Below, in pieces: positions 29,264 to 38,152 of a stretch of 64,000 nt of DNA; position 1 is the first letter of the stretch, and every line of letters starts with the position of its first letter. Position numbers and translations under genes: made by a program. Source of the DNA: Actinoallomurus vinaceus (lineage in GTDB: Bacteria; Actinomycetota; Actinomycetes; Streptosporangiales; Streptosporangiaceae); NCBI RefSeq assembly GCF_039542055.1, contig NZ_BAABHK010000002.1, positions 806,001 through 870,000 of the forward strand. The letters are read 5' to 3'. The notes under the pieces are model-generated. The model ran no database searches. It was not told the origin of the DNA and saw only the letters and a list, made by a program, of their open reading frames with translations.

Positions 29264-30511
29264 TCAGGATGTGACGGCGCACGCCCCACGGTTGGCGCTT
29301 CGCGGACCGTCCTTGGTGGGACGGATGTCGAAGTCGAAGATCGCCGTGGGCAGGTACAGCGTGCAGCACGCGTTCGGGATGTCCACGATCCCGCTGATCC
29401 GCCCTTCGACCGGCGCGGACCCGAGGATCAGGTACCCCTGCTCGCCGCTGTAGCCCCACCTCTTGAGGTACTCGATGGCGTTGAGGCAGGCGCACTTGTA
29501 CGCCTGCGTCGCGTCCATGTAGAGGTTCGTGTCGTCGTCGGGATCGACGGAGATGCCGACGAAGCTCATGAACTCCGAGTACCTGGGCTCGACGTTGCCC
29601 GGCATGAAGACCGGGTTGGTCATGATGCCGTACTTCTCCATGCCGCCCTTGATCAGGTCGACGTGGAAGTCGATGAAGCCTCCCATCTCGATGGCACCGC
29701 AGAAGGTGATCTCTCCGTCGCCCTGGCTGAAGTGCAGGTCGCCCACGGAGAGGTTCGCGCCGTCGACGAAGACGGGGACGAACACGCGGGATCCGCGGCT
29801 GAAGTTCTTGATGTCCTGGTTGCCGCCGTGCTCGCGGGCCGGCACGGTGCGGGCGCCCTCCCGGGCGACCCTGTCGGCGTCACTGCCGTGGGCGTGGCCC
29901 GCGAGCGCGCCGTCCGGCTCCGGCGGCAGTGCCAGGGGCGGCACCCGGTCGGGATTGGTGTCGATCAGGGCCTGCTCCCGGCGGTTCCACCGCTCCAGCA
30001 GTTCCTGCGACGGCGCGGTACCGAACAGCCCCGGGTGGGTGATGCCGGTGTACCGTACGCCGGGCAGGTGCCGCGAGGTGGCCTGCTGGCCGTGGAAGTC
30101 CCAGATCGCCTTGACGGCGTCCGGGTAGTAGTCGGTCAGGAACGACCCGCCGTTGACCTTGGCGAACACGCCGGTGTAGCCCCAGCCCTCGCCGGCCGCG
30201 TCGCCGACGTGCTGCGGAACGGGCCCGAGGTCGAGGATGTCGACGATCAGCAGATCGCCGGGCTCGGCCCCTTCGATCCGGATCGGGCCGCTCAGCATGT
30301 GGGCCAGCTTCAGGTTGACGTCCCGCACGTCGTTGGCGGAGTTGTTGTTGCCTATCTGGCAGTCGGTCCACTCCCGGCATTCCATCCGGAACTCGTCGCC
30401 CGGCCGTACGGAGTCGGCGGGCGGGACGGCCGGATGCCACCTGTTGTGGCCGGGTATCTTCTGATCACGCATTGACCGTGACTGGTCAACGTGGAATACG
30501 ACGTCTGGCAT
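29264..30511 (-). CDS. fmdA: Formamidase (acetamidase/formamidase family)
   Basis: 415 residues from ATG 30511, preceded by GGGGAG; a GTG two codons earlier is possible. The FmdA_AmdA fold is recognised by HNRWHPAVPPADSVRPGDEF, the WTDCQIGNNNSANDV segment, LSVGDLHFSQGDGEITFCGA and DATQAYKCACLNAIEYL. The enzyme hydrolyses formamide (or short aliphatic amides) to formate and ammonia. Length matches formamidases. It is the last gene of a minus-strand unit fmdB-amiS-fmdA, pairing the enzyme with an amide channel; the role is nitrogen acquisition. Confidence 0.92.
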   Translation of the reverse strand: MPDVVFHVDQSRSMRDQKIPGHNRWHPAVPPADSVRPGDEFRMECREWTDCQIGNNNSANDVRDVNLKLAHMLSGPIRIEGAEPGDLLIVDILDLGPVPQHVGDAAGEGWGYTGVFAKVNGGSFLTDYYPDAVKAIWDFHGQQATSRHLPGVRYTGITHPGLFGTAPSQELLERWNRREQALIDTNPDRVPPLALPPEPDGALAGHAHGSDADRVAREGARTVPAREHGGNQDIKNFSRGSRVFVPVFVDGANLSVGDLHFSQGDGEITFCGAIEMGGFIDFHVDLIKGGMEKYGIMTNPVFMPGNVEPRYSEFMSFVGISVDPDDDTNLYMDATQAYKCACLNAIEYLKRWGYSGEQGYLILGSAPVEGRISGIVDIPNACCTLYLPTAIFDFDIRPTKDGPRSANRGACAVTS

Positions 30512-30561
30512 GGTCACTCACTCCCCTGCCGAATTCACGATCTCAAATCAGGAGGCGGTCC

Positions 30562-31197
30562 TCAGGGCCGTCCCGGCGCCGCGACGCCGCCGGGCCGGTG
30601 GCGCACATGGCGTCCCGGGCCGACCATGAACCACAGGCCGCCGAAGACCACCACGGCGAACACCGCCAGCAGGACCGCGACCGGCGTGTGCGTGCCCCAG
30701 TAGCCGCACAGCAGCAGGATCGCCGGTATGGCGCCGGTGACCCAGCCTTCGATCGCCGTCACCCAGCCCGTGTACGTGGTGATCCCCTCGACCTTCAGCC
30801 CGAGCAGGACGAAGAACAGGAACCACAGGAACGCCCAGTACAGCCAGATGACGCCGAACGGCGGGTCCCGCAGGATGCGGAAGTTGACGATGGCGTAGCC
30901 GACCGCCATCACGGCCACGAACAGCGAGAAGTATCCGACGCCGCTGGTGTCGATCCCGGTCAGCAGCCCGATCCCGACGTACAGGTAGGTGAACCCGAAC
31001 AGGTACAGCCCGGATGCCGCCAGGATCGTGCGGGTGTCCTTTCCAGCCGTCGCGATCAGCACGGTCGGGAAGACCACCTGCATCGCGCCGACGAACAGGT
31101 TGAGCATCGCCGCGGCCTTGGGCGCGACCTTTCCGAGCAGCATCATCCCGTTGAGGAACAGCACCGCTCCCACATAGAGAAGCCCTACGTTCGCCAT
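30562..31197 (-). CDS. amiS: AmiS/UreI-family amide or urea channel
   Basis: 211 residues from ATG 31197. Six to seven hydrophobic segments start immediately (NVGLLYVGAVLFLNGMMLL), with the conserved GYFSLFVAVMAVGYAIVNF and WLYWAFLWFLFFVLLG regions of AmiS/UreI. The family forms proton-gated or passive channels for urea and short amides. The gene lies 50 bp upstream of the formamidase start on the same strand, so it most likely admits formamide. The C-terminal 20 residues are polar and extend beyond the last helix. Confidence 0.9.
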   Translation of the reverse strand: MANVGLLYVGAVLFLNGMMLLGKVAPKAAAMLNLFVGAMQVVFPTVLIATAGKDTRTILAASGLYLFGFTYLYVGIGLLTGIDTSGVGYFSLFVAVMAVGYAIVNFRILRDPPFGVIWLYWAFLWFLFFVLLGLKVEGITTYTGWVTAIEGWVTGAIPAILLLCGYWGTHTPVAVLLAVFAVVVFGGLWFMVGPGRHVRHRPGGVAAPGRP

Positions 31198-31274
31198 CAA
31201 CCTCACCCCTCGGCCGCCGGCCCCGGGGCGTCGTCACGTCGTTCCCGCCCGCGATCTCGCATCACGGGCCGTGG

Positions 31275-31553
31275 TCACGGCCGCGGCAGGCGCGCGAGCG
31301 CCGGGTGCGGCCGCCGGGCGGCCCGTCGGGACGGCGGCACCTCCGACACGACCTCCGGCGTCTCCCGGCTCTGTTCCTCACGTTCCCGGCTCGCCCGTAC
31401 GGTCGGGGACGTGCGCGTCAGCGCCGGCGCGGAGTACACGCGACGGCACTCGCGCCCGCACACGGGACACTCCCGTGTCGCGGGCGCGGTGCCCAGCGCC
31501 AGCCGTACGTCGAAGGAGCCGCAGCCCGGACACGCGTACTCGTAAGTCGCCAT
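31275..31553 (-). CDS. fmdB: FmdB-family zinc-ribbon protein
   Basis: 92 residues from ATG 31553 (a GTG two codons upstream is possible). It begins with the FmdB pattern ATYEYACPGCGSFDV and has a second cysteine pair in CPVCGRECRRVYSAP, giving a small zinc ribbon; the rest is a basic, disordered tail. FmdB was proposed as a regulatory protein of formamidase synthesis in methylotrophs, but its biochemical role is unsettled. First gene of the formamide unit, 77 bp before amiS. Confidence 0.87.
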   Translation of the reverse strand: MATYEYACPGCGSFDVRLALGTAPATRECPVCGRECRRVYSAPALTRTSPTVRASREREEQSRETPEVVSEVPPSRRAARRPHPALARLPRP

Positions 31554-31676
31554 GACCACCTCCGCGGACCGGCCTCCATGGCAGAGCCATTCCCAGTTAT
31601 TCGCCCGCCCTTGGCCCTATTGCCGTGATTTGGCCGAGTGTTGGGGGAGCTCGGTGGTTACCGCAAATTCGAGACC

Positions 31677-33101
31677 TCACAGGCCGCACTCGAGCAGGAG
31701 GTACAGCCAGATCTCGCTCGTGGTCGGGAAGGACGGAACCGCGTGCCAGAGCCGGTCGAGGGTGACCTCGCCGGTCACCGCGATGGTGGCTCCGTGCAGG
31801 AGATCGACCGTCGCCGGGCCGACGAAGGTGGCGCCGAGGAGCACGCGGCGACCCTCGTCGACGACCAGCTTCGCCCGGCCGGTGTAGCCCGGCGACTGCA
31901 GCAGTGCGCCGATCACCTGACCCAGGTCGTACTCCACGGCGCGTACGGGGAACCCGGCGGCGCGCGCCTGGGCCTCGCTGAGCCCGACGGCGCACACCTG
32001 CGGGTCGGTGAAGATGACCTGCGGCGCGCCCCGGTCGTCGGCGGTGTCGCGCAGCGACGGCAGGTCGTCGGGCCGGCCATTGGCGCGGGCGACGATCACG
32101 TCGCCGCAGATCCGGGCCTGGTACTTGCCCATGTGGGTGAGCAGGTTGCGCCCGTTGACGTCCCCGGTGGCGTACAGCCAGCCGTCCGGCACCTGCGTCG
32201 CCCGCATGCTCGCGTCGACCTCGATGGGGCCCTCGGGCTCCAGGCCGATCGTGCCGAGTCCGATGTCGTCGACGGCCAGGCGGCGGCCGGTGCCGACCAG
32301 GATCTCGTCGGCCTCGATCCGCGCGCCGTCGTCGGTGTGGACGGTCACCGGGCCGCCCGGGTCCAGCCGCTCGACGCGGACCGGGGAGCGGCCGAAGCGC
32401 ACGTCGATGCCGGCGTCGGCGAACGACAGGGCCAGCAGTTCCCCGGCGAACGGCTCGATCCTGGAGAGCAGGCGGCCGTCCCGGACGATGACGGTGGTCT
32501 CCAGGGCACCGAGCGAGTGCAGGGCCTGCGACATCTCACAGGCGACGGGCCCGCCGCCGATCACGACGAGCCGCTTGGGCACCTGCTGGACGCTGGTCGC
32601 CTCCTGATTCGTCCACGGACGCGCCTCGCGCAGCCCGGGCACGTCGGGGACGTCCGGGGCGCTGCCGGTGGCGATGACGACGGCGTGCCGCGCCCGCAGC
32701 CCGCGGACGTCGCCGTCCGGCGTCGTCACTTCCACCCGGCGCGGTCCGGCCAGGCGCCCATGCCCGCGGACGAACGTCGCCGGCAGCTTCTCCACCCAGT
32801 CCACATAGCCGCTGTCGTCGTAGTTGGACACGACCTCGTCGCGCCGGGCCAGCACCGCGGGCGTGTCGATCGGGCCGCGCAGCCCCAGGCCCGGCATCCG
32901 GCTCACCGCGTACGCCAGTTCCATCGGCCACAGCAGTGCCTTGCTCGGGACGCACGCGTAGTAGTTGCACTCGCCGCCCACCAGGCGCTTCTCCACGACT
33001 GCGGCCGTGAGCCCGCCCCGTACGACGCGTGCGGCGGCGATCTCGCCGACCGGTCCAGCGCCGATCACGATCACATCGAAGACAGCGTCCTCATCCGCCA
33101 C
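31677..33101 (-). CDS. FAD-dependent pyridine nucleotide-disulfide oxidoreductase
   Basis: 474 residues. FAD motif GAGPVG at 14-19, redox-active cysteines Cys45 and Cys50 in GECNYYACVPSK, a second nucleotide motif VIGGGPVACEMSQAL, and the C-terminal dimer domain ending in HAVPSFPTTSEIW with the His-Glu pair expected of dihydrolipoamide/mercuric reductase relatives. It lacks an N-terminal lipoyl or HMA domain, and no lipoyl-enzyme genes are near, so it is a stand-alone disulfide or quinone reductase of unknown partner. Monocistronic by spacing. Confidence 0.87.
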   Translation of the reverse strand: MADEDAVFDVIVIGAGPVGEIAAARVVRGGLTAAVVEKRLVGGECNYYACVPSKALLWPMELAYAVSRMPGLGLRGPIDTPAVLARRDEVVSNYDDSGYVDWVEKLPATFVRGHGRLAGPRRVEVTTPDGDVRGLRARHAVVIATGSAPDVPDVPGLREARPWTNQEATSVQQVPKRLVVIGGGPVACEMSQALHSLGALETTVIVRDGRLLSRIEPFAGELLALSFADAGIDVRFGRSPVRVERLDPGGPVTVHTDDGARIEADEILVGTGRRLAVDDIGLGTIGLEPEGPIEVDASMRATQVPDGWLYATGDVNGRNLLTHMGKYQARICGDVIVARANGRPDDLPSLRDTADDRGAPQVIFTDPQVCAVGLSEAQARAAGFPVRAVEYDLGQVIGALLQSPGYTGRAKLVVDEGRRVLLGATFVGPATVDLLHGATIAVTGEVTLDRLWHAVPSFPTTSEIWLYLLLECGL

Positions 33102-33205
33102 GAGATCCCCCGATCGTCATCGGCACGGCCAGGCCTGTTCCTGAACCTGCCCGCATCAATGGCAAGGGACGGCAAGACGACGCATAGGGAATCTCTGGAG
33201 CGCCG

Positions 33206-33239
33206 AAGGCGGGGCGGTCGCCACCGACCGCCCCGCCTT
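33206..33239 (-). terminator. Terminator of the MMPL gene
   Basis: Perfect 15-bp stem (33206-33220 with 33225-33239), 4-nt loop CCAC, beginning 6 bp beyond the MMPL stop. Confidence 0.85.
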
Positions 33240-33244
33240 GAATC

Positions 33245-35440
33245 TCAGCGGGAGGCCGGCTCCAGGGGTGCGGCGTCCTCGATCGGCCGCTCCTCCGGCG
33301 GCTCGACCGACAGGTGCGGGAGGCGGCGCTCCAGCCAGGAGGGCAGCCACCAGTTGGCGCGGCCGAACAGGTGCATCGCGGCCGGGACGAGGATCGTCCG
33401 CAGGATGAAGGCGTCCAGCGCGACGGCGGCGCTCAGGCCGATGCCGAACTCCGCGATGACCCGCTGGCCCCCGAAGACGAAGGCGACGAACACCGCGATC
33501 ATGATGGTCGCGGCGGCGGTGATGACCCTTCCGGTGTGGGCCTGGCCCACGGTGACGGCCCGGCGGTTGTCGCCGCTGTGCACCCACTCCTCATGCATCC
33601 GGCTGACCAGGAACACCTGGTAGTCCATTGACAGGCCGAACAGGATCGACAGCATGATCACCGGGAGGAACGCCTCGACCGGCCCGGCGGCGCCCACCCC
33701 GAGCGGATCCGAGCCCCATCCCCACTGGAAGAAGGCGACGACCACGCCGAAGGACGCACCGGCGGACAGCACGTTCATCACGGCGGCGATCGCCGGCACG
33801 AGGAGGCTGCGGAAGGCGAGCATGAGCAGCAGGAACCCGAGTGTGATGATCACACCGAGGAACAGCGGGAGCTTGCCGGTCAGCACGTCCGCGAAGTCGT
33901 CGAAGATCGCCGTCGCGCCGCCGACGTAGACCCGCAGCGACGTGCCGCGCTCGGCGGCCGGGACGACGTCGTGGCGGAGCCGGCCGATCAGGTCGGAGGT
34001 CTGGGCGGACTGGGGCGAGGTCGTCGGGATCACCTGCGCCATGGCGACCGTCGCACCCGGCTGAGCGGGCAGCGGGACAGCGGTCGCCACCCCCGGCGTA
34101 CGGGACACCTCCCCGACCAGGCGGGCGAAGGCCTGCTGGTCGGCCGCGCCGTGCGTCTCGGCGATCAGCTGCAGCGGGCCGTTGAACCCCGGGCCGAAGC
34201 CCTCGGCCAGCAGGTCGTACGCCTGGCGCGTGGTCGTGGACGTCGGGTTGTTCCCCGCGTCGGAGGAGCCCAGGCGCAGCGAGAACACCGGCACGCACAG
34301 CACCGCGACGACCACGAGAGCCACCACGGACAGCGTACGAGGCCGCCGCTCGACGACACCCGCCCAGCGGGTCCAGACGTCCGGCCGGGCCGCGCCGCCC
34401 GCCGCGTGGGCCCCGAGGCGGCGGCGTTCGCGGCGGCTGAGCACCCGCGTCTTGAGCAGGCCGAGCAGCGCCGGCAGCAGCGTGATCGCCGCCAGTACGG
34501 TGCACACCACGGTGACCGCCGAGGCGATGGCCATGCCGTTGAGGAAGCTCATGCCCAGGACGAACAGCCCGAGCAGGGCGATCACCACGGTGCCCCCGGC
34601 GAACAGCACCGCGCGGCCGGACGTGTCGATGGCCTTGACCACCGACTCCTCGACGCTCAGCCCGTTCTTCAGGCCGGTACGGTGCCGGGTGACGATGAAC
34701 AGCGCGTAGTCGATGCCGACGCCGAGGCCGATCAGCGCGCCCAGTGTGGGCCCGATCTGGCCGATGGTGACGACGTGGGTGAGCAGGCCGACGACCATCA
34801 GGCCGCTCCCGACACCGGCGATGGCGGTGAGGATCGGCAGCAGCATCGCGAACAGCGACCCGAAGGCGAGGAGCAGGACGATCGCGGCGACGGCCACCCC
34901 GATCAGCTCGGAGTTGCCGGGCGGGGTCCGCTCGACCTGGCTGATCGGGTTGCCGCCGAGCTCGACGCGGAGGCCGTCGCCCCGGGCGGCCTCGGCGGTG
35001 TCGATCACACGCTGCACGTCCGCCTTGGCCAGCTTGTCGCCCTGCTTGTCGAAGCCGACCTGGGCGTAGGCGGTCCTGCTGTCCCCGCTGATCTGGCGGG
35101 CACCCCGCGGTCCGTCGTACGGGCCGGTCACCGAGGTCACGGAGGGCAGCTTGGAGATCTTGGCGAGGGTGGCGGTCATCTTCCGCCGTACGGCGTCGTC
35201 ACGGACGGTGCCGCCCGCGGGCGCGCGCCAGACGACGGTCGCCGAGTCGCCCGACTGCGCCGGCGCGGACCTCTGCAGCAGCTGCAGGGCCTTCGTGGAC
35301 TCGGTCCCCGGCAGGGAAAAGGCGTCCTTGTAGGCCGAGCCCGCAGTCTGGGACAGCACGCCCAGGCCGACGAGCGCGGCCAGCCACAACAGGACCACGA
35401 CGATGCGATGGCGGTGGCACCATCGCGCGAGAACGGACAT
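33245..35440 (-). CDS. MMPL-family RND transporter
   Basis: 731 residues with two repeats of a membrane unit: a short N-terminal helix (RIVVVLLWLAALVGLGVL), a large extracytoplasmic loop, then clustered helices including IGLGVGIDYALFIVTRHR and, in the second half, FGLSMDYQVFLVSRMHEEW, both the GxxxDY signature of MMPL transporters. They export lipids, siderophore-like molecules or drugs using the proton gradient. The two-component system just upstream on the same strand shares a palindrome with this gene's promoter, so it is probably its regulator. Cargo unknown. Confidence 0.9.
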   Translation of the reverse strand: MSVLARWCHRHRIVVVLLWLAALVGLGVLSQTAGSAYKDAFSLPGTESTKALQLLQRSAPAQSGDSATVVWRAPAGGTVRDDAVRRKMTATLAKISKLPSVTSVTGPYDGPRGARQISGDSRTAYAQVGFDKQGDKLAKADVQRVIDTAEAARGDGLRVELGGNPISQVERTPPGNSELIGVAVAAIVLLLAFGSLFAMLLPILTAIAGVGSGLMVVGLLTHVVTIGQIGPTLGALIGLGVGIDYALFIVTRHRTGLKNGLSVEESVVKAIDTSGRAVLFAGGTVVIALLGLFVLGMSFLNGMAIASAVTVVCTVLAAITLLPALLGLLKTRVLSRRERRRLGAHAAGGAARPDVWTRWAGVVERRPRTLSVVALVVVAVLCVPVFSLRLGSSDAGNNPTSTTTRQAYDLLAEGFGPGFNGPLQLIAETHGAADQQAFARLVGEVSRTPGVATAVPLPAQPGATVAMAQVIPTTSPQSAQTSDLIGRLRHDVVPAAERGTSLRVYVGGATAIFDDFADVLTGKLPLFLGVIITLGFLLLMLAFRSLLVPAIAAVMNVLSAGASFGVVVAFFQWGWGSDPLGVGAAGPVEAFLPVIMLSILFGLSMDYQVFLVSRMHEEWVHSGDNRRAVTVGQAHTGRVITAAATIMIAVFVAFVFGGQRVIAEFGIGLSAAVALDAFILRTILVPAAMHLFGRANWWLPSWLERRLPHLSVEPPEERPIEDAAPLEPASR

Positions 35441-35530
35441 GAGAGGAACCCCCAGTTGTCATCGGATGCCAGGACAATCCTGGTGCCGGGGGACGGTCGT
35501 TCCCGTCCACCTGGGGAAGGGTCTTCGGCA

Positions 35531-35546
35531 TACCGCGCCCGCAGTA
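35531..35546 (-). promoter_or_regulatory. Response-regulator box upstream of the MMPL gene
   Basis: TACCGCGCCCGCAGTA, one base away from a perfect palindrome, sits 91 bp upstream of the MMPL start. It is the same sequence, in the same orientation and with matching flanks, as the perfect palindrome at 37607-37622 in front of the histidine kinase gene. Confidence 0.65.
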
Positions 35547-35625
35547 GGCGGCCGGTGCGGATACTACGGCGAGGTGGCCGGCCGGTTACGCGGCCGGGCG
35601 GGGGCCGCTCGGACGACCGGGACGG

Positions 35626-36303
35626 CTACCGCGGCGGGGCGGCCGGACGGACGAGCCCCGTCTCGTAGGCGATCATCACCAGTTGCGCGCGGTCGTGCGC
35701 CCCGAGCTTCATCATCGCCCGGTTCGCATGGGTCTTGACCGTCAGCGGCCGGATGCGCAGCCGCTCGGCGATCTGGTCGTTCGACAGCCCGCGCGCCACC
35801 ATGACGACCACTTCGCGTTCGCGTTCGGTCAGGTCGGACAGGCGTTCCGCCGCGCCGTCGGCGACGTCCCCGGGGCCGCTGAGGAAACGGGCGATGAGCG
35901 CCTGCGTCGCCGCCGCGGACAGCAGCGCGTCCCCCCGGGCGACCGTGCGGATGGCCTCGTGCAGGTCCCCGGCCTGCACCCCCTTGCCGACGAATCCGCT
36001 GGCGCCGGCGCGCAACGCCGCGAACACGTATTCGTCGATCTCGAAGGTCGTCAGCACCAGCACGCGTACGGCGGCCAGCGCCGCGTCGGCGGTGATCGTC
36101 CGGGTCGCGACCAGCCCGTCGGACTCGGGCATCCGGATGTCCATGAGCACGACGTCCGGGCGCGTCTCGCGGGCCAGCGCGACCGCCTCGTCGCCGTTCG
36201 CGGCCTCACCCACCACCTCGAGGTCGGGCGCGGCCTGCACCAGCACCTTGAAACCCGCCCGCACCAGGGACTGGTCGTCGGCCAGCACCACGCGGATCGT
36301 CAT
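35626..36303 (-). CDS. NarL-type response regulator
   Basis: 225 residues. The receiver domain has the acidic pair Asp9-Asp10, phospho-acceptor Asp55 (VVLMDIRMP) and the LVLTTFEIDEYVF strand; a LuxR helix-turn-helix covers about 150-215 (LTEREREVVVMVARGLSNDQ, then TVKTHANRAMMKLG). The ATG overlaps the kinase TGA (ATGA), so the two are translationally coupled. It should bind DNA as a dimer when phosphorylated by the adjacent kinase. Confidence 0.92.
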   Translation of the reverse strand: MTIRVVLADDQSLVRAGFKVLVQAAPDLEVVGEAANGDEAVALARETRPDVVLMDIRMPESDGLVATRTITADAALAAVRVLVLTTFEIDEYVFAALRAGASGFVGKGVQAGDLHEAIRTVARGDALLSAAATQALIARFLSGPGDVADGAAERLSDLTEREREVVVMVARGLSNDQIAERLRIRPLTVKTHANRAMMKLGAHDRAQLVMIAYETGLVRPAAPPR

Positions 36304-37547
36304 GCGGGCCCCGTCCCTGCCGCTCGGGCGGGTGGCGACACGGGCCGGGGCGAATGGTCGGCCGACGGCAGCACCGCGTGGACGCGGAAGCCGCCCTCCG
36401 GCCGGGGACCCGCCTCGAAGGCGCCGCCGACCGAGTACGCGCGTTCCCGCATGCCGAGCAGGCCGTGACCGGTCCCCTCTCCCGGAGCCGACCCGCCGGG
36501 CCCGGAGTCGGTGATCTCCACTCGGAGCTCCCGAGGCGTGTAGGCGATGCGCAGCGTCGCCGGGGCGTCGCCGGCGTGCTTGTGCACGTTGGTCAGCGCC
36601 TCCTGGACGATGCGGTACGCCGCCAGATCGACGGTGGCGGGCAGCTCGCGCCGCTCCCCCACCACGCGCAGGTCGACCGTCAGCCCGCCAGCCGCGAACG
36701 CCTCGAGCAGGCCGGGCAGCCGGTCGAGCCCGGGAGCGGGCTCCGGGGCCGATTCGAGCTGCGCGTTCGGCCGGCGCAGCAGGCTCACGGTGGCACCGAG
36801 GTCGTCCAGCACCTCCTGGCCCGCGCGGCGGACGTGGGACAGCGCCTCGCGCGCCTGATCCGGATCGGTCTCCATGACGTACGCCGCCACCTCGGCCTGC
36901 ACGTTGATCAACGCGACGTGGTGGGCGAGCACGTCATGGAGCTCACGGGCGATCCGCAGCCGCTCCTCGATGACCCGCCGCTCGGCCTCCTCCTCACGGG
37001 TCCGCTCCGCGCGGCGCACGCGTTCCTCGATGGCCGCGACGTAGGCGCGGCGATTGCGCACCGCGTCGCCCACCGCGGTGGCAAGGGCGATCTGGGCGAT
37101 GACGCTCACGAGCCGGGGATCGAAGAGCACCAGCCCGTGCACCGCGGGATCGCGAGCCACCCCCACCAGCTTGGCGATGATCAGGACGAATCCCGACGCC
37201 GCGGCGGTCATGACCGTCGTCCGGCGTGCGCCGCGCAGCGCGACGGTGTAGACGGCGATCATCGGCGCGAGCAGGAGCGGGCCTTCCTTGCCGTCCACGG
37301 CCAGGTAACACGCCGTCCCGGCCAGCGTGAACGCCAGCGCGGCGGTCGGCCAGCGCCGCCGCACCGTCAGCGGGCCGGCGGCCAGCGCGCCGAACACCGC
37401 CATCTGCCAGGTCGACGGGTCGGGCCCGACGTCATGCGGCCCCGACGGCACCCACAGGGCCAGGGCGTACACCGCCGCCGCCAACAGCCCGTCCGACAGG
37501 AACGGATGGCAGCCGGCGACGCGCCTGACCTCGGTCAGCGGACTCAC
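36300..37547 (-). CDS. HisKA_3 sensor histidine kinase
   Basis: 415 residues from GTG 37547. The ATG further upstream (37607) is rejected because it lies inside the 16-bp palindrome. Several N-terminal membrane helices (DGLLAAAVYALALWV onward) are followed by the dimerisation/phosphoacceptor motif RELHDVLAHHVALI with His204, and a C-terminal ATPase domain (NVHKHAGDAPATLRI, GTGHGLLGMRERAYS). The signal sensed is unknown; membrane helices with little outside suggest an envelope or intramembrane cue, which fits a partner MMPL exporter. Overlaps the response regulator gene by 4 bp. Confidence 0.88.
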   Translation of the reverse strand: MSPLTEVRRVAGCHPFLSDGLLAAAVYALALWVPSGPHDVGPDPSTWQMAVFGALAAGPLTVRRRWPTAALAFTLAGTACYLAVDGKEGPLLLAPMIAVYTVALRGARRTTVMTAAASGFVLIIAKLVGVARDPAVHGLVLFDPRLVSVIAQIALATAVGDAVRNRRAYVAAIEERVRRAERTREEEAERRVIEERLRIARELHDVLAHHVALINVQAEVAAYVMETDPDQAREALSHVRRAGQEVLDDLGATVSLLRRPNAQLESAPEPAPGLDRLPGLLEAFAAGGLTVDLRVVGERRELPATVDLAAYRIVQEALTNVHKHAGDAPATLRIAYTPRELRVEITDSGPGGSAPGEGTGHGLLGMRERAYSVGGAFEAGPRPEGGFRVHAVLPSADHSPRPVSPPARAAGTGPA

Positions 37548-37606
37548 CCGCCCACGGTATCCGCAGCCCGACGCGCCTCCGTTGGCCCCAGGGAGTAGCC
37601 GGGGCA

Positions 37607-37622
37607 TACTGCGCCCGCAGTA
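37607..37622 (-). promoter_or_regulatory. Perfect palindrome in the histidine kinase promoter
   Basis: TACTGCGCCCGCAGTA is a perfect inverted repeat (7-bp arms, CC centre) 60 bp upstream of the kinase start. A near-identical copy precedes the MMPL gene. A likely binding site for the NarL-type regulator encoded by this operon, implying autoregulation. Confidence 0.68.
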
Positions 37623-37686
37623 GAAGGCCGACAGCGGCGCGGCGATGCCGGACACCGAGCCGTTTCAATAGTTTCAGGAGGATCTA

Positions 37687-37953
37687 ATGCGTTTCAGCGT
37701 GTTTCAAAAGGCGGTCGTCACGACTGTGGCATGTGCGTCGATCCTTGGAACAACGTCAGGGGTAACGTTCGCATCGACCAGTGCGCCCGGAACTCGATCC
37801 GCACTGGAGTGCGGCCATGCCGTTCAATCTGGGGAAACCGCACGGTCCATCGCTTCTGAATTCGGAATGACTCTCGCCCAGCTCCAGGCCCTCAACCCCG
37901 GCAAGAATCTGAACAATCTCTACGTGGGTGAATGGCTGATCGTCTACTGCTGA
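37687..37953 (+). CDS. Small secreted LysM-domain protein
   Basis: 88 residues from ATG 37687 with an AGGAGG ribosome site 7 bases upstream. A signal peptide (MRFSVFQKAVVTTVACASIL ending near ASTSA at about 30-33) is followed by one LysM motif, HAVQSGETARSIASEFGMTL with LQALNPGKNLNNLYVGEWL, and a final Cys that could pair with Cys in LECGH. LysM binds peptidoglycan or chitin. With no catalytic domain, it may act as a wall-binding or chitin-binding effector. It is convergent with the AA10 monooxygenase, whose substrate may also be chitin. Codon use is visibly less GC-rich than its neighbours. Confidence 0.85.
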   Translation: MRFSVFQKAVVTTVACASILGTTSGVTFASTSAPGTRSALECGHAVQSGETARSIASEFGMTLAQLQALNPGKNLNNLYVGEWLIVYC

Positions 37954-38084
37954 ACCCATCACTAGATGTTCGAGATAACCGTCGAGCCTGGCCTGTCGGG
38001 CGACTGGGCCTGGAGTTCCGGCAGGACGGATGGCCGAGCCCCATCGCGTTCGGACAGCCTGGCCCCACCCAGATGTTCAGGCAT

Positions 38085-38140
38085 GGCTCGGGAGCGGGTG
38101 GCCGGCACGCGCGGTCGTGCCGGCCACCCGCTCCCGAGCC
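38085..38140. terminator. Bidirectional 25-bp-stem terminator
   Basis: Perfect 25-bp inverted repeat (38085-38109 with 38116-38140) and a 6-nt loop CGCGGT between the convergent LysM and AA10 genes. The longest perfect hairpin in the window. Confidence 0.88.
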
Positions 38141-38152
38141 GGGCTCTACGGC

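Noticed and set aside
37607..37655. Upstream ATG starts for the histidine kinase
   Set aside because: The ATG at 37607 lies within the perfect palindrome and the added residues look non-coding; GTG 37547 is preferred.
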